Part shown: positions 39,564 through 48,750 of the stretch, in pieces
Layout of the letters: the number at the start of each line of letters is the position of its first letter
Position numbering within the stretch: the stretch's first letter is position 1
Assembly (NCBI GenBank): GCA_045643885.1
Contig: JAZRFY010000014.1
Coordinates: 24,650 to 88,649 of the forward strand
DNA from: RGIG4608 sp045643885
Lineage (GTDB): Bacteria; Bacillota; Clostridia; Oscillospirales; CAG-272
Direction of reading: 5' to 3'
DNA length: 64,000 nt
Position numbers and translations under genes: made by a program
Notes under the pieces: generated by a model
The model's input: the letters and a program-made list of their open reading frames with translations, nothing else
The model's database searches: none
Told to the model about the DNA's origin: nothing

Positions 39564-40934
39564 TTAGTCGATATTCAAAATATGTCTTGCAACGTGAACA
39601 CCACTTGCAGAAGCATGTGAAAGTGAGTGTGTAATACCGCTACCGTCACCGATGATATAGAGTCCCTTGTGCTGACTTTCAAGATTTTCGTCAACAGCAA
39701 CCTCCATATTATAGAACTTAACCTCAACACCGTAAAGAAGTGTATCGTCATTTGCAGTGCCGGGAGCAATCTTGTCAAGTGCATAGATCATCTCGATAAT
39801 ACCGTCAAGAATTCTCTTGGGAAGAACGAGTGAAAGGTCACCGGGAGTTGCCTGAAGTGTGGGCATTACTGTGCTTTCCTGAATTCTCTTGTCATTACTT
39901 CTTCTGCCTCTGATAAGGTCACCAAAGCGCTGAACGATAACACCGCCACCAAGCATGTTGGAAAGGCGTGCAATGCTTTCACCATAGCCGTTTGAATCCT
40001 CAAAGGGCTCAGAGAAATGCTTTGAAACAAGAAGTGCAAAGTTTGTATTGTCAGTCTGAAGCTTTTCATCCTCATAGGAGTGACCGTTAACAGTTACAAT
40101 ACCGTTAGTATTTTCGTTAACAACACTTCCTCTGGGGTTCATACAGAAGGTACGAACGTTATCCTCAAACTTTTCAGTTCTATAAACGATCTTACTTTCG
40201 TAAAGCTCGTCTGTAAGGTGTGAGAAAACGGATGAAGGAAGCTCAACGCGAACACCGATGTCAACTCTGTTTGACTTCTTTTCAAGCTCAAGGTGAGCAC
40301 ACATCTTTTCCATCCACTTAGAGCCGATTCGACCAACGGATGCAACGCAGATATCACACTCGTATTCACCCTTCTTAGTGATGATTTTGTAGCCACCCTC
40401 AATGATGTCGATCGAGTCAACGTGAGTATTGAAATAGAAGTCCACCTTTGTCTTAAGCTCGTTATAGATGTTTTCAAGTACAACGTAGTTTTTATCAGTA
40501 CCAAGATGACGAACGGACGCGTCAAGAAGATTGAGCTTATTCTGCAAGCAAAGCTTCTTAAACTTTGAGTTTGCTGTTGTAAAGAGCTTTGTTCCCTCTC
40601 CGCCATGTGTCATATTGATTTCATCAACATAGTGCATAAGCTCAGTTGCACGAGCCTTGCCGATATATTGATAAAGTGTACCACCGAAGTTGTTTGTAAT
40701 ATTGTATTTACCGTCAGAGAATGCACCTGCACCGCCAAAGCCACTCATAATAGAGCAAACCTTACAGTTGATACAGGATTTTACCTTTTTTCCATCGATG
40801 GGACAAACTCTCTTGTTAAGAGCGTGACCTGCCTCGAAAACGGCAATCTTAAGATCATTATTCTTTTTTGTGAGCTCGTATGCAGTAAAAATGCCACCGG
40901 GGCCTGCGCCAACGATTATAACGTCGTATCTCAT
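39564..40934 (-). CDS. FAD-dependent oxidoreductase
   Basis: A 456-residue flavoprotein of the uncharacterised FAD-dependent dehydrogenase group (COG2509-like). The dinucleotide-binding motif VGAGPGGIFTAYELTKK is at residues 8-24 and the closing GDGSGITHSLSHASASGVHVARHIL is typical. Between them a four-Cys cluster, CPIDGKKVKSCINCKVC (about 44-60), could bind metal or an Fe-S cluster, and SGFGGAGAFSDGKYN follows. Substrate unknown. AAGGAGAAAAA precedes the start. A leader with a possible attenuator lies upstream. Confidence 0.82.
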   Translation of the reverse strand: MRYDVIIVGAGPGGIFTAYELTKKNNDLKIAVFEAGHALNKRVCPIDGKKVKSCINCKVCSIMSGFGGAGAFSDGKYNITNNFGGTLYQYIGKARATELMHYVDEINMTHGGEGTKLFTTANSKFKKLCLQNKLNLLDASVRHLGTDKNYVVLENIYNELKTKVDFYFNTHVDSIDIIEGGYKIITKKGEYECDICVASVGRIGSKWMEKMCAHLELEKKSNRVDIGVRVELPSSVFSHLTDELYESKIVYRTEKFEDNVRTFCMNPRGSVVNENTNGIVTVNGHSYEDEKLQTDNTNFALLVSKHFSEPFEDSNGYGESIARLSNMLGGGVIVQRFGDLIRGRRSNDKRIQESTVMPTLQATPGDLSLVLPKRILDGIIEMIYALDKIAPGTANDDTLLYGVEVKFYNMEVAVDENLESQHKGLYIIGDGSGITHSLSHASASGVHVARHILNID

Positions 40935-40964
40935 TTTTTCTCCTTTTTATTTGCGTAATTTCGC

Positions 40965-41020
40965 ATAAAAAAACTGCCTTTTTTATGATGGAGTAAAACC
41001 TATCAATGTCGGGCAGTTCG
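40965..41020 (-). promoter_or_regulatory. Possible attenuator leader of the FAD oxidoreductase
   Basis: On the minus strand AACTGCC (41018-41012) can pair with GGCAGTT (40978-40972), which runs straight into T7, with a 33-base loop. It sits inside the transcript between promoter and gene, so it would stop transcription unless the loop folds otherwise. The loop matches no riboswitch family I recognise. Confidence 0.45.
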
Positions 41021-41043
41021 TTCTTTTGATTTTATTCCATATC

Positions 41044-41072
41044 ATTATATAACACATTATATAATTTGTCAA
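41044..41072 (-). promoter_or_regulatory. Promoter of the FAD oxidoreductase
   Basis: Minus-strand TTGACA (41072-41067), 17-base spacer, TATAAT (41049-41044). Confidence 0.85.
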
Positions 41073-41130
41073 GCCTTTTCTTTATTTTTTGTATATATTC
41101 ATAAAATTCAAAATAATATTCATTTTTCTA

Positions 41131-41158
41131 TTGACTTTTTGTCGAAGGGTGTTATAAT
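41131..41158 (+). promoter_or_regulatory. Promoter of the YwaF-like gene
   Basis: TTGACT (41131-41136), 16-base spacer, TATAAT (41153-41158). Confidence 0.75.
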
Positions 41159-41200
41159 ATATTTAGCATATCCAAATATGTATGAAAGAAGGCAAAGTAT

Positions 41201-42634
41201 ATGTTTTACTTACTCTTTTTCGTTGCTTTAGCAGCATCGATAATTGCTTGCTGGTTTATCACCAAAAAAGGCGAAAACGCCAAGCGTCTTGAAAAAATAA
41301 TTAAATTTTCGACAGTTTTATATATCACATTTTCTATGTCAGCTCTCTTCTTGCCCGACCTCTTCGTTGCTCCAAACGGAGATGCAGGACTTGAAATGCC
41401 CAATTCCGCATTCCACGCAGCAGTTCGTTGGCTCAATGCCATCTGCTTTGTGGTTCTCCCCATCGCAATCTATCAGAAAAACAAATATTTTGAGAAGATA
41501 GCAAGCTTTGTTTGCTTGCCTATAGCAATTTTGAACGTTGCTTGCTACACTGATTACATCTACTATCTCACAAAAGTACCCGAGATAGGTGGAGGTATCT
41601 ATACAATCACACTCTTCTCTGCCGAATTTAAGGCTTTCCTTCTTAACGAAGTGTTCAGAGCAGTGTTCTTCGGTCTTACTTGTCTTTTCCAGATAGTTGC
41701 ACTTGCTCTTATCACACATAAGAACAGAAAAACCCTTGCAATTGCAAAGGGAGAGGGAAAGAATTTTGCTCTCATCCTTCTCGGTGTGACTTATATGTCA
41801 ATGCCCGTTTACGTTCTCCAATATTTCTTTGGACACGTTGATCCCTTTATCCAGCGCTTCACTCCCGAGCATATCGCTTGGATAATTGCTATTCCCGCAA
41901 TCATCGTTGCCCTCTATTTTGGATTCAGAAAGAAATCCTATGAGGCAAGATATCTCTTGGTGCTCTCTCTTTCTTGGGCACTTATGTATCAGTTCACTCA
42001 GATGTTCAGTGCCGCTTGGATGCTTAGCGTTATGAAGCTTCCCTTGCAGCTTTGCAACCTCGGTTCTTACCTTGCACTTATCATGCTTGCAAAGAAGAGC
42101 CAAAAGATATATCACTTCACCCTCATCGTTAACGTTGTTGGTGCTGTGATTGCAGTATTCCTTCTTGACATTCTCAAAAAGGACTCAAGCCTTACTCACT
42201 TCTTCGTAATCCATTACATAGTTGAGCACACAAGAGTATTGGCTATCCCGATTCTTTGCCTTATCCTCAAGGTATTCAAGCCCATCACATTAAAGTCTCT
42301 TAAGCACTTTACAGTAGGATTTACAATCTATTGGGCGGCGATCCTTGTGATAGATACTATTTCAAACGGCCTTAAGAGATTGCCCGAGCTTAAAGATCAC
42401 GCATACTTCTTTAATGCAAACCATCTCTTTATGTTTGACAAGGCCGAGGCTAAGCGTCTTGTTGGCTTTACAGATCCACTCTTCGACGGCCTCGTTATCA
42501 AATTCGGCACGTTTGAGCTTTATCCCCTTGTTCAGATACTTGTTTACATAGTATTTATGGCGCTTTGCGTTGGAGTATTCTTCATCATCTATGCACTCAC
42601 AAGCAAGATGAGAAAGAATTACGTTGAAGAATAA
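41201..42634 (+). CDS. YwaF/TMEM164-like polytopic membrane protein
   Basis: A 477-residue membrane protein with about twelve helices. The block MKLPLQLCNLGSYLALIMLAKKSQKIYHF resembles the conserved LPLxLC segment of the YwaF family (distantly related to TMEM164), and IVEHTRVLAIPILCL supplies a further conserved-looking His region. It is much longer than typical YwaF (about 230-250), with an extra N-terminal membrane half. Function unknown; acyl-transfer chemistry is proposed for eukaryotic relatives. GAAAGAAGG precedes the start. Confidence 0.55.
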   Translation: MFYLLFFVALAASIIACWFITKKGENAKRLEKIIKFSTVLYITFSMSALFLPDLFVAPNGDAGLEMPNSAFHAAVRWLNAICFVVLPIAIYQKNKYFEKIASFVCLPIAILNVACYTDYIYYLTKVPEIGGGIYTITLFSAEFKAFLLNEVFRAVFFGLTCLFQIVALALITHKNRKTLAIAKGEGKNFALILLGVTYMSMPVYVLQYFFGHVDPFIQRFTPEHIAWIIAIPAIIVALYFGFRKKSYEARYLLVLSLSWALMYQFTQMFSAAWMLSVMKLPLQLCNLGSYLALIMLAKKSQKIYHFTLIVNVVGAVIAVFLLDILKKDSSLTHFFVIHYIVEHTRVLAIPILCLILKVFKPITLKSLKHFTVGFTIYWAAILVIDTISNGLKRLPELKDHAYFFNANHLFMFDKAEAKRLVGFTDPLFDGLVIKFGTFELYPLVQILVYIVFMALCVGVFFIIYALTSKMRKNYVEE

Positions 42635-42647
42635 AAAACAAAAAATC

Positions 42648-42679
42648 AAGGATAGGAGATTTTCTCCTATCCTTTTTGT
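42648..42679. terminator. Terminator between the YwaF-like gene and spoIVA
   Basis: AAGGATAGGAGA (42648-42659) pairs with TCTCCTATCCTT (42663-42674), then T's; it can serve both convergent genes. Confidence 0.85.
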
Positions 42680-42680
42680 T

Positions 42681-44159
42681 TTACAAAATAATGCAGATAA
42701 GTCCGTTTGAACCCTCGTTGATAATTCTTTCAAGTGTTTCGGAAAGCTTGTTTCTCGATTCGTCGGGAATATGGTCAAGCTTTGTGTGAAGCCCCTCGTT
42801 CATAAGCTCATAAAGGCTCTTGCCAAACATATTGGACTCCCATATCTTGCTTGGATCCTCTTCAAACTCCTCAAGCATATATTTAACGAGATCCTCACTT
42901 TGCGCCTCACTTCCGACAGTGGGATTGATCTCAGTTTCGATATTTGCACGAATCAAATGGATGGACTGCGCACTCGCACGAAGCCTTACTCCGTATCCGT
43001 TTGCCTGCTTGACTATCTCGGGCTCTTCAAGCTTCAATTCACTTTGATCTGGCATTACTATGCCATAGCCCTTCTCTTCGGCATCGGCAAGAGCTATTGC
43101 CACCCTTTCAAGCTCACTCTTCTTTTTTGAATATTCCCTTAAAAGTCTGACAAGCTGCTCTTCACTCGTAATGTCAAAACCGGTTATCTCACTAAGAACG
43201 CTAAAATATAACTCCTCAGAGCAAGAAACACTCATCCTTGCTCTACCACAACCGTAGTCCACACTCTCGATCACGAATCGGTCAACGTATTCGTTTTGTG
43301 AAACCAATGAAAAGGCATCCTTCACCTGTCCTATCTTACTAACGCCTTGGGCACATTTGTAAATACTATCGCATATCGATTTCTTTATGGGATGGCTCTC
43401 CTCAAGAGCTTGCATCCACGCAGGAAGCTTAACTCTAACCTCGGCAATGGGAAATTCGCAAAGCACCATTTCAAGAATATTCCTTATATCCTCGGAATCA
43501 AGCTCCAGACAGCTCACCAAGGCAACGGGAGCACCGTACTTTCTTTCAAGCTCCTCACCAAGAGCAATGCTTTTTTCGTTGGACGGATCAAGTGAATTTA
43601 AGACAATGGCAAACGGCTTGCCTATCGCTTTCAATTCCTTGACCACTCTCTCCTCTGCCTCAACGTAGTTTTCTCTGCCTATCTCTCCTACAGTTCCATC
43701 GGTTGTAATAAGCATACCAATGGTTGAATGCTCATTTATCACCTTTTTCGTGCCAAGCTCTGCTGCCTCCACAAACGGCATCGGCTCACTTCTCCACGGA
43801 GTGCGAACCATCCTCGCGTTTCCGTCCTCCACCGTGCCAAGTGCCTCGGGCACGACATAGCCAACGCAGTCTATCATCTTGACTCTCATCGTTTCACCCT
43901 CACCCATCTCAACCTCAACGGCATTGTCGGGAATGAATTTCGGCTCGGTGGTCATTACCGTCCTTCCTCCTGCACTTTGGGGAAGCTCATCCCTTGCCCT
44001 TTCACGCGCATACTGATCCTTTATAGAAGGCAATACCATCGCCTCCATAAACCTCTTTATAAAGGTGGATTTACCACTTCTCACAGGACCGACTACACCT
44101 ATATAAATATCTCCTCCCGTTCGTCTTGCAATATCGGAATAAATTGAATGTTCGCTCAT
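42681..44159 (-). CDS. spoIVA: Stage IV sporulation protein A (SpoIVA)
   Basis: A 492-residue SpoIVA, the ATPase that polymerises on the forespore surface as basement layer of the spore coat. The N-terminal GTPase-like domain has Walker A GPVRSGKST (24-32) and KMIDCVGYVVP; a middle domain and the C-terminal segment ending GSNGLICIIL follow, matching the conserved hydrophobic tail that anchors it through SpoVM. Length is normal. Its promoter fits sigma-E. Its presence shows the organism can make endospores. Confidence 0.97.
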   Translation of the reverse strand: MSEHSIYSDIARRTGGDIYIGVVGPVRSGKSTFIKRFMEAMVLPSIKDQYARERARDELPQSAGGRTVMTTEPKFIPDNAVEVEMGEGETMRVKMIDCVGYVVPEALGTVEDGNARMVRTPWRSEPMPFVEAAELGTKKVINEHSTIGMLITTDGTVGEIGRENYVEAEERVVKELKAIGKPFAIVLNSLDPSNEKSIALGEELERKYGAPVALVSCLELDSEDIRNILEMVLCEFPIAEVRVKLPAWMQALEESHPIKKSICDSIYKCAQGVSKIGQVKDAFSLVSQNEYVDRFVIESVDYGCGRARMSVSCSEELYFSVLSEITGFDITSEEQLVRLLREYSKKKSELERVAIALADAEEKGYGIVMPDQSELKLEEPEIVKQANGYGVRLRASAQSIHLIRANIETEINPTVGSEAQSEDLVKYMLEEFEEDPSKIWESNMFGKSLYELMNEGLHTKLDHIPDESRNKLSETLERIINEGSNGLICIIL

Positions 44160-44190
44160 AAAAAACCTCCAAGCAGTACTTTTCTGATTA

Positions 44191-44219
44191 AATATATGAG
44201 CACCAAAAGAAAAATATAC
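44191..44219 (-). promoter_or_regulatory. Sigma-E promoter of spoIVA
   Basis: Minus-strand GTATATT (44219-44213), 14 bases, CATATATT (44198-44191), close to the sigma-E pattern, with a full GGAGG before the start codon. Confidence 0.72.
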
Positions 44220-44261
44220 CGTGCTTGTTTCATGTTTTTATAGGACTAGCCATTCAAAATA

Positions 44262-44290
44262 AAAAGCCACCCAAAATCCTTGGGTGGTCT
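44262..44290 (-). terminator. Terminator of uvrC-rsmD-coaD
   Basis: CCACCCAA (44267-44274) pairs with TTGGGTGG (44280-44287), with a T-run on the minus strand. Confidence 0.8.
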
Positions 44291-44294
44291 TTTA

Positions 44295-44768
44295 TTATCT
44301 CAATGAGAGTATGTATTTTGCAGCCTTTTCGTTTACGATATCGGAAATATCAGTACCCTCTTCAAGTCTTGTTCTTACTACAGTGGAGCTTATCTCTCTT
44401 GCTCCCTCGTCGCAAGGCAAGAACACAGTCTGAGCATTGGGATTTCTTCTTGCGTTAAACTGTGCCATCTCAAATTCATAGAGGTAGTCCTTCTCGTCGC
44501 GAATACCCTTTACAATCGCACACGCGTCAAGTCGCAAGGCAAGATCGGCAAGCATTCCGTCATCAAAGATGACCTCAGCATTTTCAATGTGGGAAACGGA
44601 AATTCTTGCTATCTCGCTTCTCTCTTCACAAGAAAACATATATTTTTTTGAGTCATTTATCATAACGGCAACAAATACCTTGTCAAAAAGCTTTGACGCG
44701 CGTTCGATTATATTAACGTGACCTCTTGTCATAGGATCAAAGCTGCCGGGAACTATTGCAATCTTCAT
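44295..44768 (-). CDS. coaD: Phosphopantetheine adenylyltransferase
   Basis: A 157-residue CoaD, catalysing the fourth step of coenzyme A synthesis (phosphopantetheine + ATP to dephospho-CoA). The nucleotidyltransferase motif GSFDPMTRGH (8-17), KGIRDEKDYLYEFEMAQ and the late EISSTVVR block are present. It overlaps the end of rsmD by four bases (ATGA), the common rsmD-coaD coupling. Confidence 0.95.
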   Translation of the reverse strand: MKIAIVPGSFDPMTRGHVNIIERASKLFDKVFVAVMINDSKKYMFSCEERSEIARISVSHIENAEVIFDDGMLADLALRLDACAIVKGIRDEKDYLYEFEMAQFNARRNPNAQTVFLPCDEGAREISSTVVRTRLEEGTDISDIVNEKAAKYILSLR

Positions 44769-45328
44769 ACTTCCTCCGTTTTAATCTTGAGCACTGAAAT
44801 ATGTGCCACTCCGTGCTTCATCGTCTTTACTGTATCATATCTTTTTCCGTTTTTCTCGGAAAGGATCTCAAACCTGTCACTCTCACAAACGATGTATGAG
44901 TCACCGTGCACAAGTCCATTAACAAATATAAGATCAAGTGCCTCGTCAATAAGAGTGGACGCATATGGTGGATCGATGAAAACGATATCGAAAACCACGT
45001 CCCCCCTCTGCTTTTTCAAAAAGGAGATGGAATCCTCGCAAAGAGCTATAGCGCCGTCTTCAAGTCTTGTTTTCTTGATGTTGCGCTTGATTATCTCGAT
45101 AGCACCCTTGCCCCTATCGATAAGGTGGGCGCGCTTAGCACCACGGCTGAGTGCCTCAAGTCCCATCTGACCTGAGCCTGCAAAAAGGTCAAGCACCTCA
45201 CTGCCTGCAATATCAAATTGAAGCATAGAAAAAACTGCCTCCTTCGTTCTCTCACTCGTGGGACGAGTGTCAAGACCGTCAAGCGTATCAAGCTTTATTC
45301 CCCTTGCTTTTCCTGTAATGATTCTCAT
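44765..45328 (-). CDS. rsmD: 16S rRNA (guanine966-N2)-methyltransferase RsmD
   Basis: A 187-residue methyltransferase: MRIITGKARG start, DTRPTSERTKEAVFSML, SAM motif VLDLFAGSGQMGLEALSRGA and catalytic DPPY (FIDPPYAS). It methylates G966 of 16S rRNA. Start 45328 follows GGAGCTTGAT and lies one base past the uvrC stop; a longer frame start at 45364 lies inside uvrC. Confidence 0.94.
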   Translation of the reverse strand: MRIITGKARGIKLDTLDGLDTRPTSERTKEAVFSMLQFDIAGSEVLDLFAGSGQMGLEALSRGAKRAHLIDRGKGAIEIIKRNIKKTRLEDGAIALCEDSISFLKKQRGDVVFDIVFIDPPYASTLIDEALDLIFVNGLVHGDSYIVCESDRFEILSEKNGKRYDTVKTMKHGVAHISVLKIKTEEV

Positions 45329-45329
45329 A

Positions 45330-47147
45330 TCAAGCTCCGTAATGATCGATAATATTTTTAGCATCCTGAAGGCTTATACCTTTAACCTCCAAAAGCTCGT
45401 CAAGGGATGCTCCCTTAACTCCACCAACACCTCCAAAATGACTAAGCAATGCCTTTGCCTTTGAAGGACCGATTCCCTTGATGCTCTCAAGGGATGATTT
45501 CTTTATAGTCTTCGACTTCGCGTTGCTCATTCTTGCAACGGTAAATCTGTGGACCTCCTCTTGAATTCTATAGATAAGTCCGTAAACTGCTTGCTCACGG
45601 GCAATGCTGATTTCCTCACTTTCAGTGCAAAGTGCCCTTGTTTTGTGAAAATCGTCCTTCACCATACCGAAAACGGGAATGGAGATATCCATTTCACAAA
45701 GCACTTCCTTTACAGCACCAACGTGCGTTTTGCCGCCGTCAAGCAAGATAAGGTCGGGATATTCTCCCATCGAGCCCTGCATATCACTAAGATGAGAAAG
45801 TCTTCTCTTAAGAGTCTCTCTCATACACGCATAGTCGTCGGTATCCTTAACGTCCTTGATGGTAAAGCTACGGTAGTCGCTCTTTTTGGGCTTTCCGTCA
45901 ATATATACCACCATGCCACCCGTCTTATGCTCCGATCCGAGGTTTGAGATATCATATGCCTCTATCCTTTCGGGCACGGAGTCAAGCTCCAAAAGCTCCA
46001 TAAGTCTTATCAGTATGGAATTATCCTTTTCATATTCCTTAACGAACGCCTGCGCCTTTTCCCTCGCATTTGAGAAAACAAGCTCGCAAAGCTTTTTCAT
46101 CTCGGTGCGTTGAGGCGTCCAAAGAGTGACTCTTCTTCCTGCCTGCTCACTGAGAAATTCGCAAAGAAGCTCTTCTTCAAGATGCACTGAGCTATCAAGA
46201 ATAATTCTTTTCGGCACTGAATCCGAGCGCGAATAATAGTCGAACAAAAATGAGGTGAGTGTCTCATCATCAAGTATCTTGTCCGCACCGAAGAGGTATT
46301 CGTTCTTGCCATTCAAAATTCCCTCTCGAACGGAATAAATTGCTATACACGAGCAAAGCTCGTCAGCATAAAGCGCAATAACGTCGTATTCCTCGTCGGG
46401 TGAATCAACAACCTTTTGTCTTTCTCTGATCTTTTGAAGTGCACGGATAGTATCCCTACACTTGATAGCAGCCTCAAATTGCTCTGCCTCGGAATGAGCA
46501 AGCATCTGCTCTTCGAGTGTGGATATAGCTTGCTTTGTGTTACCCTTGAGAATATCCACGGCACATTTTATAAGCTCGTTATATTCCTCTTTTGTAACGT
46601 GCCCCTGGCAGACTCCACAGCACTGCTTCATCTGGTAGTAAAGGCACTCCCTACCCTTGCCGATATCCCTTGGAAATTTCAACTTGCAAGACGGAATGCC
46701 GAGCGTTTTGTTGAGCAAGGACATAATCTCAAAGGCAGTACCCGTACCCGAAAAAGGTCCGAAATACTTTGCCTTATCAGAAAGACGCGTTCTTGTGAAA
46801 ACTATCCTTGGATATTCCTCATTTGTGATTTTGATATACGGATAGGAACGCGAATCCTTAAGCCTTATATTGTATCTTGGTGAATACTGCTTGATAAGGG
46901 AGTTTTCAAGCGAAAGCGCCTCAATCTCCGTGTCGCACAGTATGTAGTCAAATTCGAAAACCGAAGAAACCATTTTCTCGGTCTTTATATTCTTTTCTCC
47001 ATTTTGGAAATATTGTGACACGCGATTTTTAAGCTTTGCAGATTTGCCAACATATATTACCTTGCCCGATCTGTCGCGCATAATGTAGACGCCGGGTCTT
47101 ATAGGCAACTCGTTTGCCTTGACAAGCAATTCGGCTCTTGAAGCCAT
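45330..47147 (-). CDS. uvrC: Excinuclease ABC subunit C
   Basis: A 605-residue UvrC, the nuclease of nucleotide excision repair. GIY-YIG nuclease at the N-terminus (RPGVYIMRDRSGKVIYVGKS, 17-36), UVR motif (AISTLEEQMLAHSEAEQFEAAIKCRD), RNase H-like C-terminal nuclease (RIEAYDISNLGSEHKTGGMVVYIDG, LLDGGKTHVGAV) and a helix-hairpin-helix end (SLESIKGIGPSKAKALLSHFGG). First gene of a uvrC-rsmD-coaD transcript. Confidence 0.97.
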   Translation of the reverse strand: MASRAELLVKANELPIRPGVYIMRDRSGKVIYVGKSAKLKNRVSQYFQNGEKNIKTEKMVSSVFEFDYILCDTEIEALSLENSLIKQYSPRYNIRLKDSRSYPYIKITNEEYPRIVFTRTRLSDKAKYFGPFSGTGTAFEIMSLLNKTLGIPSCKLKFPRDIGKGRECLYYQMKQCCGVCQGHVTKEEYNELIKCAVDILKGNTKQAISTLEEQMLAHSEAEQFEAAIKCRDTIRALQKIRERQKVVDSPDEEYDVIALYADELCSCIAIYSVREGILNGKNEYLFGADKILDDETLTSFLFDYYSRSDSVPKRIILDSSVHLEEELLCEFLSEQAGRRVTLWTPQRTEMKKLCELVFSNAREKAQAFVKEYEKDNSILIRLMELLELDSVPERIEAYDISNLGSEHKTGGMVVYIDGKPKKSDYRSFTIKDVKDTDDYACMRETLKRRLSHLSDMQGSMGEYPDLILLDGGKTHVGAVKEVLCEMDISIPVFGMVKDDFHKTRALCTESEEISIAREQAVYGLIYRIQEEVHRFTVARMSNAKSKTIKKSSLESIKGIGPSKAKALLSHFGGVGGVKGASLDELLEVKGISLQDAKNIIDHYGA

Positions 47148-47177
47148 AAAATCACGCTCCCTTCAATAGAGTAAAGA

Positions 47178-47199
47178 GGCGAGGAGATAACTCCTCGCC
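47178..47199 (-). terminator. ptsH terminator
   Basis: GGCGAGGAG (47178-47186) pairs with CTCCTCGCC (47191-47199); the minus strand continues TCTTTACTCTATT, a weak T-tract. Confidence 0.6.
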
Positions 47200-47230
47200 A
47201 TAATCTTAATTTAAAAAGCAATAAGAACGA

Positions 47231-47494
47231 TTATTCTTCAAAGCCCTTGTCGATAAGCTCTGTAAGTCCCTCGATTGCAAGAGCCTCATCATGACCGTCT
47301 GCAACGATCGTGATTGTCATACCCTTAGCGATTCCCAATGAGAGAACACCAAGAAGGCTCTTAGCATTAACCTTGCGGTCATCCTTCTCAACCCAAATGG
47401 AGCTTGAATAGGTATTTGCCTTTTGAATAAAGAAAGTTGCAGGTCTTGCATGAAGTCCTATTGCATTTAAAATTTTTACCTCTTTAGTAATCAT
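47231..47494 (-). CDS. ptsH: Phosphocarrier protein HPr
   Basis: An 87-residue HPr. His15 in GLHARPAT takes the phosphate from enzyme I in sugar PTS; Ser46 in NAKSLLGVLSLG is the HPr-kinase site used for CcpA-type catabolite control in Firmicutes. With both residues it is HPr, not Crh. It is not beside ptsI here. AGGAGCGTGTT precedes the start. Confidence 0.95.
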   Translation of the reverse strand: MITKEVKILNAIGLHARPATFFIQKANTYSSSIWVEKDDRKVNAKSLLGVLSLGIAKGMTITIVADGHDEALAIEGLTELIDKGFEE

Positions 47495-47557
47495 AACACG
47501 CTCCTAAATTCACTCTGCGAATAATAAAGCACTCAAAGTGCACAGTTTCTTAAGTAT

Positions 47558-47586
47558 ATTATAACAAGGAAAGCAGATAAAATCAA
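47558..47586 (-). promoter_or_regulatory. ptsH promoter
   Basis: Minus-strand TTGATT (47586-47581), 17-base spacer, TATAAT (47563-47558). Confidence 0.75.
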
Positions 47587-47683
47587 GGAAAAGTCTTTGT
47601 ACGATTGCATAAACTTTTGACGAAAAATTATATTTTTTTAATGATTTTGCACATTTTTGCACAATTTCACAGCAAATTATGCT

Positions 47684-48187
47684 TTATATCGGCTCAATGG
47701 ACAAAACTCTTATGGCAATTTCGATATGCTCGCTTACCGTTATAAGCTGCACGTTGGGAAGAAGATAGACACCTGATTCAAGATATAATCCCCTGTCCGT
47801 CATTTTGCCTCTTGCAAATATCCTTCCTACGATATTCAATCTCGTTTGAGCCGGATATTCACCCAAAGGGGATTGAGAAACTCCTTCCCCATTGTCATTA
47901 TATTCATCACCATTAACGGTGTGAATGATTTCTCCATCCAATCTGCCTATCGGCTTTTTGGATGCTTTTATTCGAAAGAGATCCCCTTCAACAAGATATG
48001 ACAGTGCCTCGTCTTGTACACCCTCCGACTTGAAGGTGATAATAAACTCCGTCATATCAGAATAGTTATCCTCTTTGTCAAATACAAGCGATCTCAAAAG
48101 AACGCCTAAGATACAAACTACTGCCAGAGCTATAATAAAAACGTCAATAGAATCAAAGCCTTGATTTGCGTATTTATTTTTGCTCAT
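47684..48187 (-). CDS. DUF4330-like membrane-anchored protein (copy B)
   Basis: A 167-residue protein: short basic start, one membrane helix (FDSIDVFIIALAVVCILGVLLRSLVF, about 11-36), then a beta-rich outer domain. It follows the layout of its upstream neighbour (helix after F-x-x-x-D-V, YxDMTEFIITFKSEGV strand), so the two are likely paralogues of the DUF4330 type. It starts eight bases after that neighbour and ends the operon with the O-antigen-ligase-like gene. Function unknown. Confidence 0.65.
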   Translation of the reverse strand: MSKNKYANQGFDSIDVFIIALAVVCILGVLLRSLVFDKEDNYSDMTEFIITFKSEGVQDEALSYLVEGDLFRIKASKKPIGRLDGEIIHTVNGDEYNDNGEGVSQSPLGEYPAQTRLNIVGRIFARGKMTDRGLYLESGVYLLPNVQLITVSEHIEIAIRVLSIEPI

Positions 48188-48195
48188 TATTCCTC

Positions 48196-48705
48196 CTATT
48201 TGATTTCAGGAACTGACGTGCATCTTATGGTGGCTGCAAAATGAGGGGATGCAACGTTTATCTTCATATTGTAAACGAGAAGAACTCCGTTGGCAATATA
48301 GCCAACGTCCTTCTGATAAACGCATTGAGTGATAACGTCAATGTAGACTGTGCTCTTCCCCTCAACAAAGTGCCACTCGGTCTTTTTGCCGACCTGCACC
48401 TCTTCTGCATAATCAAACATTCTTATTGAAGACACCGTGCCAAGAAATTCACCCTTGTCGGCATCAAAAATTTCATCACCGATTTGAATTCCGTTTGCTA
48501 TCTCGGTGTCGATCCCACTTATCTCGATCTGATATTTTACGGTGACATCTGCAAGATCGTACTGACTTACGTCCATCCACCCAAACGGATCGAAAATATA
48601 CACAAAGAACGCAGCAAGAGAAAGCACGGCAAGAAGGATAAGCACGTCCACAAAATTGAATCTTCCCTTTTTAGGAGATATATTTTTATTAATATTAGAA
48701 TCCAT
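48196..48705 (-). CDS. DUF4330-family membrane-anchored protein (copy A)
   Basis: A 169-residue protein with a membrane helix (FNFVDVLILLAVLSLAAFFVYIF) and an extracytoplasmic domain beginning VKYQIEISGIDTEIANGIQIGDEIFD, matching DUF4330. Proteins of this group sit beside Wzy-type polymerases in clostridia, suggesting an accessory in polysaccharide assembly. It follows the ligase-like gene by 45 bases. Confidence 0.75.
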   Translation of the reverse strand: MDSNINKNISPKKGRFNFVDVLILLAVLSLAAFFVYIFDPFGWMDVSQYDLADVTVKYQIEISGIDTEIANGIQIGDEIFDADKGEFLGTVSSIRMFDYAEEVQVGKKTEWHFVEGKSTVYIDVITQCVYQKDVGYIANGVLLVYNMKINVASPHFAATIRCTSVPEIK

Positions 48706-48750
48706 AAATCCTCCTCTGCCTTAAAATCGGTATTCAGTATTTGTTAATGC

